This document shows positions 8,406-17,270 of a DNA stretch of 64,000 nucleotides, one piece after another. Source of the stretch: Bradyrhizobium huanghuaihaiense (GTDB taxonomy: Bacteria; Pseudomonadota; Alphaproteobacteria; Rhizobiales; Xanthobacteraceae); NCBI RefSeq assembly GCF_007830635.1, contig NZ_VLLA01000010.1, positions 124,001-188,000 of the forward strand, read 5' to 3'. Every line of letters starts with the position of its first letter. Position 1 is the first letter of the stretch. The position numbers were made by a program, and so were the translations under genes. Below the pieces are notes generated by a model. The model was not told where the DNA came from. It ran no database searches and saw only the letters and a list, made by a program, of their open reading frames with translations.

Positions 8406-9392
8406 ATGTTTACCGATTTGCAGGCGGCACATGCCTGGATTGATCTTCAGGCCAGCCCGCGGGATCACCAAGAGCATCAGGCCGCACAGCCGATTCCCAG
8501 GGAGAGCGGATGGCGCCGGGTCGAGCGCGGCCCGAATGCGGCCATCGAGGACATCACGATTTCGCGGTGGGAGGATGTGAGAGACGGCTCGTCGCACGAG
8601 GCGACGACACCGGAGAATAACTATTTCGTCGGCATCGCGCTGAAGACCACGCGCGCGAAATTGACGCGTGACCGTCAGATCATTTTCGACGGCACCATGC
8701 CCGCCGGCACGCTGTATGTCAGCGCGCCGTCGACGCCCCTCCGTGCACAATTCCAGGCGCCCTGCGCCTTCCTGCACTTCCACATCCGGGCTGACCAATT
8801 CCCGGCGCAATCGCCCGTAACCGACGGGCTTGGCGACCTCGTCCTGCTACGCGATCCGCTCGCCGCCGAGCTCGCCAAGGCGCTGATCGAGCATGGCGAT
8901 GCCGCGGACCGTCAATTCGTGCGCTGTATCGGCCAGACCCTTGCGATGCACCTCACCCGGCTCGAGCCGCCACGCGCGCGGGTCAATGCGTTGCCGAAAT
9001 GGCGGCTGCGACGCGTCGAGCAGCATATCGCCGATCATTTCGACCGCAGCATCAGCCTGTCCGAACTCGCCAGCGTGGCTGGCCTGTCCAGGATGCATTT
9101 TGCGGCGCAGTTCCGGGCGGCGACCGGCTATCGTCCGCGCGAATATCTGCTCAATCACCGGATCGAACATGCGAAGACGCTGCTGGCGACGACCGGACGG
9201 CCGCTGGCCGAGATCGCGCTTGCCGTCGGCTTCTCGACGCAGGCGCATTTTTCGACCGTCTTCAAGCGGATCAGCGGCCAGTCCCCGGCACGTTGGCGCC
9301 TCGCCAGCAACGGCGAGCGCTGTGAGATCGAACCGCTGCCGCGGCATCGGCCCGCTGCGGACAGGGACTGGATCGCCAGCGCGGCTGCCTAG
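8406..9392 (+). CDS. AraC-family transcriptional regulator
   Basis: A 328-residue protein. The C-terminal 100 residues (about 198-300) are the double helix-turn-helix of the family: 'VEQHIADHFDRSISLSELAS', 'SRMHFAAQFRAATG' and the signature 'IALAVGFSTQAHFSTVFKRI'. The N-terminal half would be the ligand or cupin-like part ('GTLYVSAPSTPLRAQF'). It follows the hydrolase pair, carries the same phased CTAAC repeats in its promoter, and ends at a strong terminator. It probably controls the hydrolase operon or takes part in the same response. Confidence 0.92.
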   Translation: MFTDLQAAHAWIDLQASPRDHQEHQAAQPIPRESGWRRVERGPNAAIEDITISRWEDVRDGSSHEATTPENNYFVGIALKTTRAKLTRDRQIIFDGTMPAGTLYVSAPSTPLRAQFQAPCAFLHFHIRADQFPAQSPVTDGLGDLVLLRDPLAAELAKALIEHGDAADRQFVRCIGQTLAMHLTRLEPPRARVNALPKWRLRRVEQHIADHFDRSISLSELASVAGLSRMHFAAQFRAATGYRPREYLLNHRIEHAKTLLATTGRPLAEIALAVGFSTQAHFSTVFKRISGQSPARWRLASNGERCEIEPLPRHRPAADRDWIASAAA

Positions 9393-9475
9393 CCCATCGT
9401 TCCCTGCCTTTGGCGCAGGCGCCCTGCCGCTTGCGCCGGCTCGCACCCTCCTCCTCCCGGGTCTGTGAGCCAGTT

Positions 9476-9513
9476 GGGGCCGTCCCTGCTCCCACACAGG
9501 ACGGCCCCTTTTT
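9476..9513 (+). terminator. Rho-independent terminator of the AraC-type gene
   Basis: A perfect 10-bp stem (GGGGCCGTCC at 9476-9485 with GGACGGCCCC at 9499-9508), a 13-base loop and then TTTTT. It lies between the converging araC-type and dps genes. The T-run exists only on the plus strand. Confidence 0.9.
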
Positions 9514-9527
9514 CTTGGCGTCGGGAA

Positions 9528-10028
9528 TCACCCATGCGCGCCGGTGCGGCCCGACTCGTACAGGAACCAGATCCGTCGCTCGGCCTCGTCGATCCAGTTC
9601 TCGATCAGGCTTGCGGTTGCGACATCGCCATACTCGTCGCAGAGCTCGTGCACGCGCCGCATCTCGCGGGTGAGCTGCTGGTTGTCGCTGCGTAACTCCG
9701 CCAGCATGTCCAGGGGATCGACATAGTCCGCGTCGTTGTCGAGGATGCGCTGTTCGCGCGCGATCTGGCCGATCGAGCGCAGCGTCGTGCCACCGATCTT
9801 GCGGGCGCGTTCTGCGATGTCGTCGGTCATCGCAAAGATCTGGTCGGCCTGCTCGTCGAGCAGCAGATGATAGTCGCGAAAATGGCTGCCCGACATGTGC
9901 CAGTGGAAGTTCTTGGTCTTCAGATAGAGCGCGAAGACGTCGGCGAGCAGGGCGCGTAGCGCGGCCGGAATGTCGCGGTTCGCGTTGGCGCCGAGATCGG
10001 TCGGGCCTTGAAGGTCTGCTTTGGTCAT
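9528..10028 (-). CDS. dps: Dps-family DNA-binding ferritin-like protein
   Basis: A 166-residue mini-ferritin that oxidises and stores iron and protects DNA in stress. The ferroxidase ligands are visible in 'LKTKNFHWHMSG', 'HLLLDEQADQIFAMTDDIAE' and the Trp/His-rich first helix. The frame stays open for 79 codons upstream through repeat DNA. I chose the ATG at 10028 because the family fold begins directly after it ('DIPAALRALLADVFALYLK'). It is adjacent to other oxidative-stress genes (msrA and osmC about 8 kb away, bisC next door). Confidence 0.93.
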   Translation of the reverse strand: MTKADLQGPTDLGANANRDIPAALRALLADVFALYLKTKNFHWHMSGSHFRDYHLLLDEQADQIFAMTDDIAERARKIGGTTLRSIGQIAREQRILDNDADYVDPLDMLAELRSDNQQLTREMRRVHELCDEYGDVATASLIENWIDEAERRIWFLYESGRTGAHG

Positions 10029-10124
10029 GTTCGTTGATCCGTCGGTGAGGAGACGAACCCTTAGCAGCGCCGCGCTTGTGGTTCTTTCGTCATGCGCGCG
10101 ACGATTTCGAATTCGCACGAGGGG

Positions 10125-10270
10125 CTCTCGTGTCCCGGACGCGCCGCGGCACGCAGTGACGCGGCGCAGAGCCGGGACCCAGGAGGCGACACGGCACAAT
10201 GCGGAGAGATGGGCCCCGGCTCTGCAGCGCACCGCTGAAGGAGCGCTGCGCAGCGTCCGGGGCACGAGAG
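10125..10270. repeat. Long imperfect palindrome of the Bradyrhizobium intergenic type
   Basis: The ends are inverted copies of each other: CTCTCGTGTCCCGGACGC on the left, and GCGTCCGGGGCACGAGAG on the right. Inside, GCGGCGCAGAGCCGGGACCC faces GGCCCCGGCTCTGCAGCGC. As RNA it would fold into a long hairpin. I recognise the consensus from bradyrhizobial genomes. It lies between the dps start and the 3' end of bisC and may stabilise or end the bisC transcript. Confidence 0.75.
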
Positions 10271-10299
10271 TGGCGTGTGTCGCGCAGCCCTCTCCACAC

Positions 10300-10327
10300 C
10301 GTCATTGCGAGCGCAACAAACCAGTCC
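10300..10327. repeat. Truncated CGTCATTGCGAGCG repeat
   Basis: The sequence starts CGTCATTGCGAGCGCAAC and resembles the common CGTCATTGCGAGCGCAGCGAAG intergenic repeat of this group, but it breaks off at the bisC stop codon (TAG read on the minus strand, 10330-10328). Confidence 0.55.
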
Positions 10328-12652
10328 CTACACCGGATCGAACGCCCGGATCGGCGGCAAATTGCCGGTGAACTTCTCCACCTCGACCGTCGTCAGCTGC
10401 CCGGTGCAACCCTGCGCGAAGGCGGAGGTGCCGAGGTCGCGGGTGAGGACGTTGGGATTGCCGTGAACGCAGAGCGGGGCGTCGTCCTCGGGATCCATCG
10501 GATCGTACCAGGCGCCGGTCGGCAGCTGGACGACGCCGGCCGCGATGCCGTCGGTGACGTGGACGGCGGCGAGGCAGGCACCGCGGTCGTTGAACAGGCG
10601 GATGATATCGCCGTCCTTGATGCCGCGCGCGTCGGCGTCAACCGGGTTCATGCGCGCGACCTCGCGGCCGCGATGCTTTGCTCCAAGCGAATGGCCGCCG
10701 AAATCGAGCTGGCTGTGCAGGCGCGTCACCGGCTGGTTGGCGACGAGGAAGCACGGCGTGCCGGGTTTGGGCATGTCGGTCTTCTCGAGCCAGACCGGAT
10801 GGCCGGGACAATCGGCATCGCCGTGGGCCGCGATCTTCGCCGAGAAGATTTCGATGCGGCCGCTCGGCGTCGGCAGGGCGTGATTGACCGGATCCTCGCG
10901 GAAGCGGCGGAGCCGGCCGCCGTCATCGGGCTGCTGCGGCACGACCAGGCTGCCGCGGCGCCAGAACTCATCGAAGTGAGGGGCCTCCAGGCCGCGCTTG
11001 GCGAGCGAGGCGCGGGTCGGCTCGTAGAGATATTCCAGCCATTGACGAGACGTGCGGCCCTCGGTGAAGGGTTCACGCGCACCGAGGCGCTCGGCGAGAT
11101 CGGCGAAGATATCGTAATCGTCGCGCGCAAGGCCGAACGGCTCGGCGATGTGGTGCATCGCGACCATGAGAGGATCGTTGGTGGAATAGCCGATGTCCTC
11201 GCGCTCCAGCGTCATCGTCGAGGGCAGCACGATGTCGGCGTGACGCGCCGTCGCGGTCCAGGCGAGCTCGTGTACGACGAAGGTGTCCGCTTTCGCAAAC
11301 GCCTTGCGCAGACGGTTGATGTCCTGGTGGTGGTGGAAGGGATTGCCGCCCGCCCAGTAGACGAGGCGGATGTCAGGATAGGTGCGCGTCTCGCCATTGT
11401 AGCGATAGGTCGTGCCGGGATTGAGCAGCATGTCGGCGATACGCGCCACCGGAATGAAATCGGCGACGCCGTTGCGTCCCTGCCCGAGCGTCGGCCCCGG
11501 CACGTCGTTGACGCGGCGGCCGTAATAGCCGATCGCACCCAGCGAATAGGCATAGCCGCCGCCGGGAAGACCGATCTGCCCGAGGGCTGCCGCCAGCACC
11601 ATGCCCATCCACACCGGCTGCTCGCCATGCTCGGCGCGCTGGAGCGAGTGCGAGACGGTGATCAGCGCGCGCTTTCCGGCAAGGCGGCGCGCCAGCTTGC
11701 GGATCGTGCCCGCATCGACGCCCGAGATCGCGGCGGCCCATTCGGCGTGCTTCGGCTGCCCGTCGCTCTCACCGGTGAGATAGCGCAGGAACACGGGCCA
11801 GCCCTCGGTGTAACGATCGAGGAAAGCCTGGTCGTGGAGATTCTCGCTGACCAGCGTATGGACGATGCCGAGCATCAAGGCGGTGTCGGTGCCGGGCACG
11901 CAACTCATCCATTCGGCGCCGGCCTCGACCGGCAGATCGTCGCGCAGCGGGCTGACCAGGATGAACTCGCAGCCGCGCCGGCGCGCAGCTTCCATGGCGC
12001 CGCGCTCGACATGCTTGCTGATCGAGCCGCCGGCCACCATGGAGTTCTTCAGCGCCATGCCGCCGAAGGCCAGCACGACATCGGTCTCGGTCGCAATCTG
12101 CTCCCAGGTGACGTTGCGCTTGGTGATGTCCTCGTAGCCGCAGAGGATCTGCGGCAGCAGCACCGAGGACGCGCCGGAGGAATAAGTGTTCACCGAACGC
12201 ACATAGCCGCCCATCGCGATGTTGAGGAAGCGATGCACCTGGCTCTGGGCGTGATGGAAGCGGCCTGCGCTCGACCAGCCATAGGAGCCGCCGAACACGG
12301 CGCCGGGCCCGCGCGTGTCGCGAATGCGGCCGAGCTCGTCACCGAGGAGGTCGAGCGCCTTCTCCCAGCTCACCGACACGAATTCGTCACGGCCGCGGCG
12401 ATCGTCGGGGCCGGGGCCACGCTCGAGCCAGCCGCGGCGGATCGCCGGCTGCGCAATGCGCGCCTGATGGCGGAGCGCGCCGGGGAAATTGTCGATGATG
12501 CCGTTCGGATCGGGATCGCCCGCATAGGCCCTGACCTCGAGCCCGGCCGCGCCGTTGCGCGCCGAGAATACACCCCAATGGGAGGTATGGGGCTTGAAGC
12601 CATCCGAGAGGTCGAGACCGGGGTCGGGGAAGCCAATCGTATCGTCCATCAT
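10328..12652 (-). CDS. bisC: Molybdopterin oxidoreductase of the BisC/TorA/DMSO-reductase family
   Basis: A 774-residue molybdenum enzyme. It has 'TSHWGVFSARN' at the start, the Mo-binding serine context 'YGWSSAGRFHHAQSQ' at about 125, and the molydopterin-dinucleotide domain ('VANQPVTRLHSQLDFG', 'ARGIKDGDIIRLFNDRG') at the C-terminus. There is no twin-arginine signal and no Fe-S motif, so it is expected to be cytosolic like BisC, which reduces biotin sulfoxide and free methionine sulfoxide. Two adjacent ATGs are possible; AGGA is placed better for the second (12649). It is divergent from the ridA-like gene. The exact substrate is not proven. Confidence 0.9.
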   Translation of the reverse strand: MMDDTIGFPDPGLDLSDGFKPHTSHWGVFSARNGAAGLEVRAYAGDPDPNGIIDNFPGALRHQARIAQPAIRRGWLERGPGPDDRRGRDEFVSVSWEKALDLLGDELGRIRDTRGPGAVFGGSYGWSSAGRFHHAQSQVHRFLNIAMGGYVRSVNTYSSGASSVLLPQILCGYEDITKRNVTWEQIATETDVVLAFGGMALKNSMVAGGSISKHVERGAMEAARRRGCEFILVSPLRDDLPVEAGAEWMSCVPGTDTALMLGIVHTLVSENLHDQAFLDRYTEGWPVFLRYLTGESDGQPKHAEWAAAISGVDAGTIRKLARRLAGKRALITVSHSLQRAEHGEQPVWMGMVLAAALGQIGLPGGGYAYSLGAIGYYGRRVNDVPGPTLGQGRNGVADFIPVARIADMLLNPGTTYRYNGETRTYPDIRLVYWAGGNPFHHHQDINRLRKAFAKADTFVVHELAWTATARHADIVLPSTMTLEREDIGYSTNDPLMVAMHHIAEPFGLARDDYDIFADLAERLGAREPFTEGRTSRQWLEYLYEPTRASLAKRGLEAPHFDEFWRRGSLVVPQQPDDGGRLRRFREDPVNHALPTPSGRIEIFSAKIAAHGDADCPGHPVWLEKTDMPKPGTPCFLVANQPVTRLHSQLDFGGHSLGAKHRGREVARMNPVDADARGIKDGDIIRLFNDRGACLAAVHVTDGIAAGVVQLPTGAWYDPMDPEDDAPLCVHGNPNVLTRDLGTSAFAQGCTGQLTTVEVEKFTGNLPPIRAFDPV

Positions 12653-12981
12653 CTGATCCTGGTTCCGGGGCGTGGCACGGTTCAGCCGCGCCCCGAGTCA
12701 ATTCCGGTGGCAGTATACCGATCCACCCACCGATGTCGTCGGGCTCAGGGTCGGCGGAAATGCTGGGCTCTCGTGCGCAACTACATCTTGGTGAACATTC
12801 GGCGAGAGATCGACGAAGATTCCACCTGCAAATATTCTTTTATTTTCAAAGCCTTATCGGATCATCTGCGGAGCGCCCCGGTCGAACCCATTTTGCAGAC
12901 GCGCGAAATCTCCTGCAGCGACACGGACATGGAAATGTGCGATATGCCCGCCCATCCCCTTAAACCAACATCGGTCCTATC
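12653..12981. other. Divergent intergenic region bisC / ridA-like gene
   Basis: This 329-base region contains an AT-rich patch (about 12825-12860) suited to a promoter. I see no clear ribosome site close to the ridA-like ATG and no gene. Confidence 0.5.
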
Positions 12982-13332
12982 ATGATCCAGCGCGTCCTGC
13001 CCTACGAAGGCCTGCTCCACGAAGTCGTCGAGCATAACGGCGTGCTTTACATCGGTGGAATCGTTCCCGAGGACACCAGCCTCGACATGTCGGGCCAGGC
13101 CAACGACGTCCTCGGGCAGCTGGCGCGCCTGCTGCAATCTCTCGGATCCGACCTCGCCAACGTCCTTCAGGTGACCATCTACATGACCAACCTGAAGGAG
13201 AAGGCCGAGTTCAATGCGGCCTGGAAGGCGCATTTCACAGAAGCGCATCTGCCGGCGCGCGCCGCAATCGGCGTGGCCGATCTCGGTCCGGGCGTGAAGC
13301 TCGAGATGACTGCGATCGCTGCGCGACAATAG
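12982..13332 (+). CDS. RidA-family (YjgF/UK114) protein
   Basis: A 116-residue protein of the RidA family, which hydrolyse reactive enamines and imines made by PLP enzymes. Visible blocks are 'HNGVLYIGGIVPEDTSLDM', 'LLQSLGSDLANVLQVTIYMTNL' and 'LPARAAIGVADLGPGVKLEM'. The residue before the last helix that RidA proper has as catalytic Arg is present in 'PARAAIGV'. The first strand is shorter than in true RidA, so it may belong to another Rid subgroup. It converges on the CoA-transferase gene with a gap of 16 bases. Confidence 0.88.
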   Translation: MIQRVLPYEGLLHEVVEHNGVLYIGGIVPEDTSLDMSGQANDVLGQLARLLQSLGSDLANVLQVTIYMTNLKEKAEFNAAWKAHFTEAHLPARAAIGVADLGPGVKLEMTAIAARQ

Positions 13333-13348
13333 CCGCGCGCGCGGCGCG

Positions 13349-14545
13349 TCAGATGACCTTCGCCTGCGCGAGGCGATCGATCTCGTCCTCCGACAGACCG
13401 AGCCAGTGCTGGTAGATCTCGCGATTGTCCTGGCCGATATCGCCGGCGGATGTTTTCAGCTGTGCGCGGTCGACCGTGAAACGCGGCACGACATTGGACA
13501 TCGCCACCGAGCCGAAATGGCGATCGGGTACGCGAGTGATCATCTCGCGCGCCAGGGATTGCGGATCGGTCGCGATCTGGTCGATCGCGTAGATCGGCGC
13601 CAATGTGCCTTCCTCGGCCTCGAAGGCGGCAAGCACCTCTTCGAGCGGATGGCCGCCGCACCATTGCGCGAAAATTGCGTTCAACTCCGCTGAATGGTCG
13701 ACGCGCCGCGCATTGTTGGAAAAGCGCGGGTCATCGATCAGGTCGGGCCGGCCGATCGCCCGGCAATTCGCGGCAAACAGCGCATTGGTCGAACCCGCAA
13801 GCGTGACCCAGCGATCATCGCGGGTCCGGTAGACCGCCGCCGGTGCGGAATAGGCGTTGCCGTTTCCGATGCGACCACGCACATCGCCGAGCTGGTCGAA
13901 CTCGATGGCGAGAACGTCGAGCAGCCGGAACACCGCCTCGGTCAACGCGAGATCGATCTCCTCGCCGGGCGCGTCAGGATTTTTCGCCCGCTTCCACAGG
14001 GCCGCCAGCGCGCCGACTGCGCCGAACAGGCCGCCGATCGCATCGCCGAGGGGATAGCCGGGGTGCATCGGCTGGCCGTCGGCCTCACCGGTGATGTAGG
14101 TGAGCCCGCCCATCGCCTCGAAGATCCGCGCAAAACCCGGCCTGTCGCGATACGGCCCGTCCTGGCCGAAAGCAGTGGCGCGCAGGATGACGAGGCGCGG
14201 CTGGATCTGCCACAGCACCTCCTTGGACAATCCCCAGCGGTCGAGCGTCCCGGGCCGGAAATTCTCGATCAGCACGTCGAAATGCGGCAGCATCCGCTTG
14301 AACAGTTCGACGCCTTCCGGCTTGCGGAGGTCGAGCGTTGCGAACTTCTTGTTGCGGTTGACGGTCTTCCACCACAACGGCTTGCCATCCTTGAAAGGCG
14401 GAAAGGCGCGCACGCCGTCGCCCTGCCCCGGCATCTCGATCTTGAGCACATCGGCGCCGTAATCGGCCAACAGCGTCGCGGCGAACGGCGCAGCGACGAT
14501 GGTCGCGATATCCAGGACCTTCAACCCTTCGAGCGGCCCGCTCAT
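13349..14545 (-). CDS. Class III (CaiB/BaiF) CoA-transferase
   Basis: A 398-residue enzyme that moves CoA from one acyl-CoA to another carboxylic acid. N-terminal 'MSGPLEGLKVLDIATIVAAPF', 'ADYGADVLKIE' and 'NRNKKFATLDLRKPEG' are family marks. The catalytic Asp is in 'HPGYPLGDAIGG' (about residue 170). It is the last gene of the 12-gene minus-strand operon, 36 bases after an acyl-CoA dehydrogenase. It may activate the imported acid with a CoA from a pathway product such as succinyl- or acetyl-CoA. The specific acid cannot be read from sequence. Confidence 0.93.
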   Translation of the reverse strand: MSGPLEGLKVLDIATIVAAPFAATLLADYGADVLKIEMPGQGDGVRAFPPFKDGKPLWWKTVNRNKKFATLDLRKPEGVELFKRMLPHFDVLIENFRPGTLDRWGLSKEVLWQIQPRLVILRATAFGQDGPYRDRPGFARIFEAMGGLTYITGEADGQPMHPGYPLGDAIGGLFGAVGALAALWKRAKNPDAPGEEIDLALTEAVFRLLDVLAIEFDQLGDVRGRIGNGNAYSAPAAVYRTRDDRWVTLAGSTNALFAANCRAIGRPDLIDDPRFSNNARRVDHSAELNAIFAQWCGGHPLEEVLAAFEAEEGTLAPIYAIDQIATDPQSLAREMITRVPDRHFGSVAMSNVVPRFTVDRAQLKTSAGDIGQDNREIYQHWLGLSEDEIDRLAQAKVI

Positions 14546-14581
14546 TTCACTTCCCTGAACCCATTGAATTCGATTGACGGC

Positions 14582-15736
14582 TCACGCCACATCCCGCAGC
14601 AGCAGGCGCGCAATGTTGAGCTGATGGATCTGGCTGGTGCCCTCGTAAAGCCGGAACAGCCGGACGTCCCTGTACCAGCGCTCGATCGACGAATGATCGG
14701 CGATATAGCCGGCGCCGCCGAACATCTGCACGCAGCGATCGGCCACGCGGCCGCACATCTCGGTCGCAAAATATTTGCACATCGACGCTTCGAGCGCGAT
14801 GTCCTCGCCGCGGTCGCGCTTGCGCGCGGCCTCGAGGATCATCGACTGCGCCGCGAATATCTCCGTCCGGCAATCGGCGATCATCGCCTGAACGAGCTGG
14901 TAGTTCGCGACCGGCTCGCCGAACTGAACGCGGCTGCTGGTATGGCGGATCGCCATGTCGAGCATCCGGATCGCCGGCCCGGTCGACAGCGCGGCCAGAT
15001 GAATGCGCTGCTTGTTCAGCACCTTCATGATGGTCTTGAAGCCGGCGCCCTCGCGGCCGCCGATCAGATTGGCCGCTGGCACCCGGCACCGGTTGAAATA
15101 GACCGCGCTCACGGGCGAGCCGGCCTGCCCCATCTTGCGATAGGGCGCGCCGGTCGCAAGGCCTGCACTGCCGCGCTCGACGATGAAGGCCGAGACGCCC
15201 GCCGCACCTTTAGACTGCGGATCGGTTCGCGCCGTGACCGTGAAGACGTCCGCGACGGGCGCGTTGGTGATGAAGCATTTCTCGCCGTCGAGAACATAAT
15301 GATCGCCTTCGCGGCGAGCGGTGGTCCGCACGTTCGAGGCTTCCGAGCCGGCGTCGGGCTCGGTCACGGCGAGACAGCCGGTCCATTCGCCGCTGGCAAG
15401 GCGCGGCAGATAGGCCTTCTTCTGCTGCTCGGTCCCGTCGGCGACGATGCCCTCCGAACCGATGCCGGTGTTGGTGCCGACGCGGGCGCGAAAGGCGACC
15501 GAGCATTGCGACAGCTCGAACGCCGCCAGCACGAGTTCCTCGGTGGTGAGCCCGGCCCCGCCATAGGCCTCGGGAATGCTCCAGCCGAAGAAGCCCTCTT
15601 CGCGCATGGTGGCGACGATGTCCGCCGGGACCTCATCGCCGTCTTCGACGCGCGCCTCGGCCGGAATGGCGATGTCGCGGACGAAGCGCCGGACGCGTTC
15701 CAGCAGGGCCTCGAAGGCAGCAGGTTCACGGATCAT
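14582..15736 (-). CDS. Acyl-CoA dehydrogenase (complete, catalytic Glu present)
   Basis: A 384-residue FAD enzyme that makes 2-enoyl-CoA. The first signature 'AVTEPDAGSEASNVRTTA' (FAD/substrate loop), 'GEKCFITNAPVADVFTV' and the C-terminal 'LYEGTSQIHQLNIARLLL' with catalytic Glu in YEGT are all intact. It is homologous to short/branched-chain enzymes. It differs from the two other acyl-CoA dehydrogenases of this operon (19325-20353 and 21160-22371), which look like a heteromeric pair. It starts 22 bases after TctA, so it belongs to the same transcript. Confidence 0.94.
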   Translation of the reverse strand: MIREPAAFEALLERVRRFVRDIAIPAEARVEDGDEVPADIVATMREEGFFGWSIPEAYGGAGLTTEELVLAAFELSQCSVAFRARVGTNTGIGSEGIVADGTEQQKKAYLPRLASGEWTGCLAVTEPDAGSEASNVRTTARREGDHYVLDGEKCFITNAPVADVFTVTARTDPQSKGAAGVSAFIVERGSAGLATGAPYRKMGQAGSPVSAVYFNRCRVPAANLIGGREGAGFKTIMKVLNKQRIHLAALSTGPAIRMLDMAIRHTSSRVQFGEPVANYQLVQAMIADCRTEIFAAQSMILEAARKRDRGEDIALEASMCKYFATEMCGRVADRCVQMFGGAGYIADHSSIERWYRDVRLFRLYEGTSQIHQLNIARLLLRDVA

Positions 15737-15758
15737 GGCGCGAGCCTTCCGATGTCAC

Positions 15759-17258
15759 TCATTCCTGGAGCGCTTCCTCGCGCCGCGCGCGGATCGTCGG
15801 CAGCATGATCAGGATGATCGCGATGGCGGCCGCGGCCAGGAGGCTCGCCGAGATCGGCGACGTCAGCAGCACGGTGGCATCGCCCCGCGACAGCACCATG
15901 GCGCGGCGGAAGTTCTCCTCGATCGCCGGGCCCAGGACCAGCCCCAGCAGCAGCGGCGCCGCCGGCAATTGCAGCTTGATCAGGATGTAGCCGAACACGC
16001 AGAACACGGCCGCCTCGTAGACCTCGAACGTTCCGCTGTTGATGGAGTAGACGCCGATCGAGCAGAACACCATGATCGCGGGGAAGAGATAGCGATAGGG
16101 GATGGTGAGCAGCTTCACCCACAGCCCGACCAGCGGAAGGTTGAGGATGAGTAGCATCAGATTGCCGACCCACATCGAGGCGATCAAGCCCCAGAACAGC
16201 GTCGGGTTCTTCGTCATCACCTCCGGGCCCGGATGGATGTTGTGGATGTTCATGGCGCCGACCATCAGCGCCATCACGACGTTGGAGGGAACCCCTAACG
16301 TCAGCAATGGGATGAACGAGGTCTGGGCGCCGGCATTGTTCGCGGACTCCGGACCCGCAACGCCTTCGATGGCGCCCTTGCCGAACTGCCCGGGATGCCG
16401 CGACAGCTTCTTCTCCAGCGTGTAGGACGCAAAGGATGACAGCACCGCACCGCCGCCGGGCAGGACGCCCAGCAGTGTGCCGAGCGTCGTGCCGCGCAGC
16501 ATCGCCGGCACCATGCGACGGAAGTCGTCGCGGGTCGGAAACAAATTGGTGATCTTCTGGGTGACCAGCGACAGCTTGTCGTCCTGCTCGAGGTTCTTGA
16601 CAATCTCGGCAAAGCCGAAGATGCCCATCGCCAGCGGCACGAAATCGAGGCCGTCGAACAGCTGGGGAATGCCGAAAGCAAAGCGCTGGCTGCCGCTGTT
16701 CAAATCGGTGCCGACGAGGCTCAGGAGCATGCCGAGCACGACCATGCCGATGCCCTCGATGAACGGCCCGCTCGACAGCACTGAAGCAAGGATCAGGCCC
16801 AGGATCATCAGCGCGAAGAATTCCTTGGGACCGAACAACAGCGCGGTCGCGGTCAGCGGACCCGCAAGCGCCGCAAGAGCGAGCGTCGCCACGCATCCGG
16901 CGAAGAACGAGCCGATGGCGGCGGTTGAGAGCGCCACGCCGGCGCGGCCCTGCTTGGCCATCTGGTAGCCGTCGATCGTGGTCACGACGGACGAGGACTC
17001 GCCGGGCAGATTGACCACGATGGCCGTGGTCGAGCCGCCATACTGCGCGCCGTAGTAGATGCCGGCGAGCATGATCAGCGCGGCGTCCGGTTGCAGCGCA
17101 TAGGTGATCGGCAGCAGCATCGCGATGGTCGCAAGCGGACCGAGTCCGGGAAGCACACCGATCAAGGTGCCGAGCAGGCAGCCGAAGAAGGCGTAGAGCA
17201 GGTTGGCGGGCTGGGCCGCCGTGGCAAAGCCGATCGCCAGATTGTGGAAGAGATCCAT
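15759..17258 (-). CDS. tctA: Tripartite tricarboxylate transporter large permease TctA
   Basis: A 499-residue membrane protein with about 12 hydrophobic helices. The TctA signatures 'GTLIGVLPGLGPLATIAMLL' and 'GIYYGAQYGGSTTAIVVNLP' are near the start, and 'GVLPGGGAVLSSFASYTLEK' forms the mirror-related second half. It is the channel of a secondary carboxylate transporter that needs TctB and a periplasmic receptor. It is 12 bases behind tctB. A receptor gene (26801-27778) lies at the other end of the gene group. Confidence 0.95.
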   Translation of the reverse strand: MDLFHNLAIGFATAAQPANLLYAFFGCLLGTLIGVLPGLGPLATIAMLLPITYALQPDAALIMLAGIYYGAQYGGSTTAIVVNLPGESSSVVTTIDGYQMAKQGRAGVALSTAAIGSFFAGCVATLALAALAGPLTATALLFGPKEFFALMILGLILASVLSSGPFIEGIGMVVLGMLLSLVGTDLNSGSQRFAFGIPQLFDGLDFVPLAMGIFGFAEIVKNLEQDDKLSLVTQKITNLFPTRDDFRRMVPAMLRGTTLGTLLGVLPGGGAVLSSFASYTLEKKLSRHPGQFGKGAIEGVAGPESANNAGAQTSFIPLLTLGVPSNVVMALMVGAMNIHNIHPGPEVMTKNPTLFWGLIASMWVGNLMLLILNLPLVGLWVKLLTIPYRYLFPAIMVFCSIGVYSINSGTFEVYEAAVFCVFGYILIKLQLPAAPLLLGLVLGPAIEENFRRAMVLSRGDATVLLTSPISASLLAAAAIAIILIMLPTIRARREEALQE

Positions 17259-17270
17259 CGTCCGGCTCGC

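Noticed and set aside
10199..12985. A 928-codon open frame on the plus strand opposite bisC
   Set aside because: It is the high-GC antisense shadow of the molybdoenzyme gene. Its translation is rich in Arg, Ala, Gly and Asp without any domain, and it runs through repeat DNA.
13694..15808. A 704-codon plus-strand frame opposite the CoA-transferase and dehydrogenase genes
   Set aside because: Composition and lack of motifs show it is the complement of two well-supported genes.
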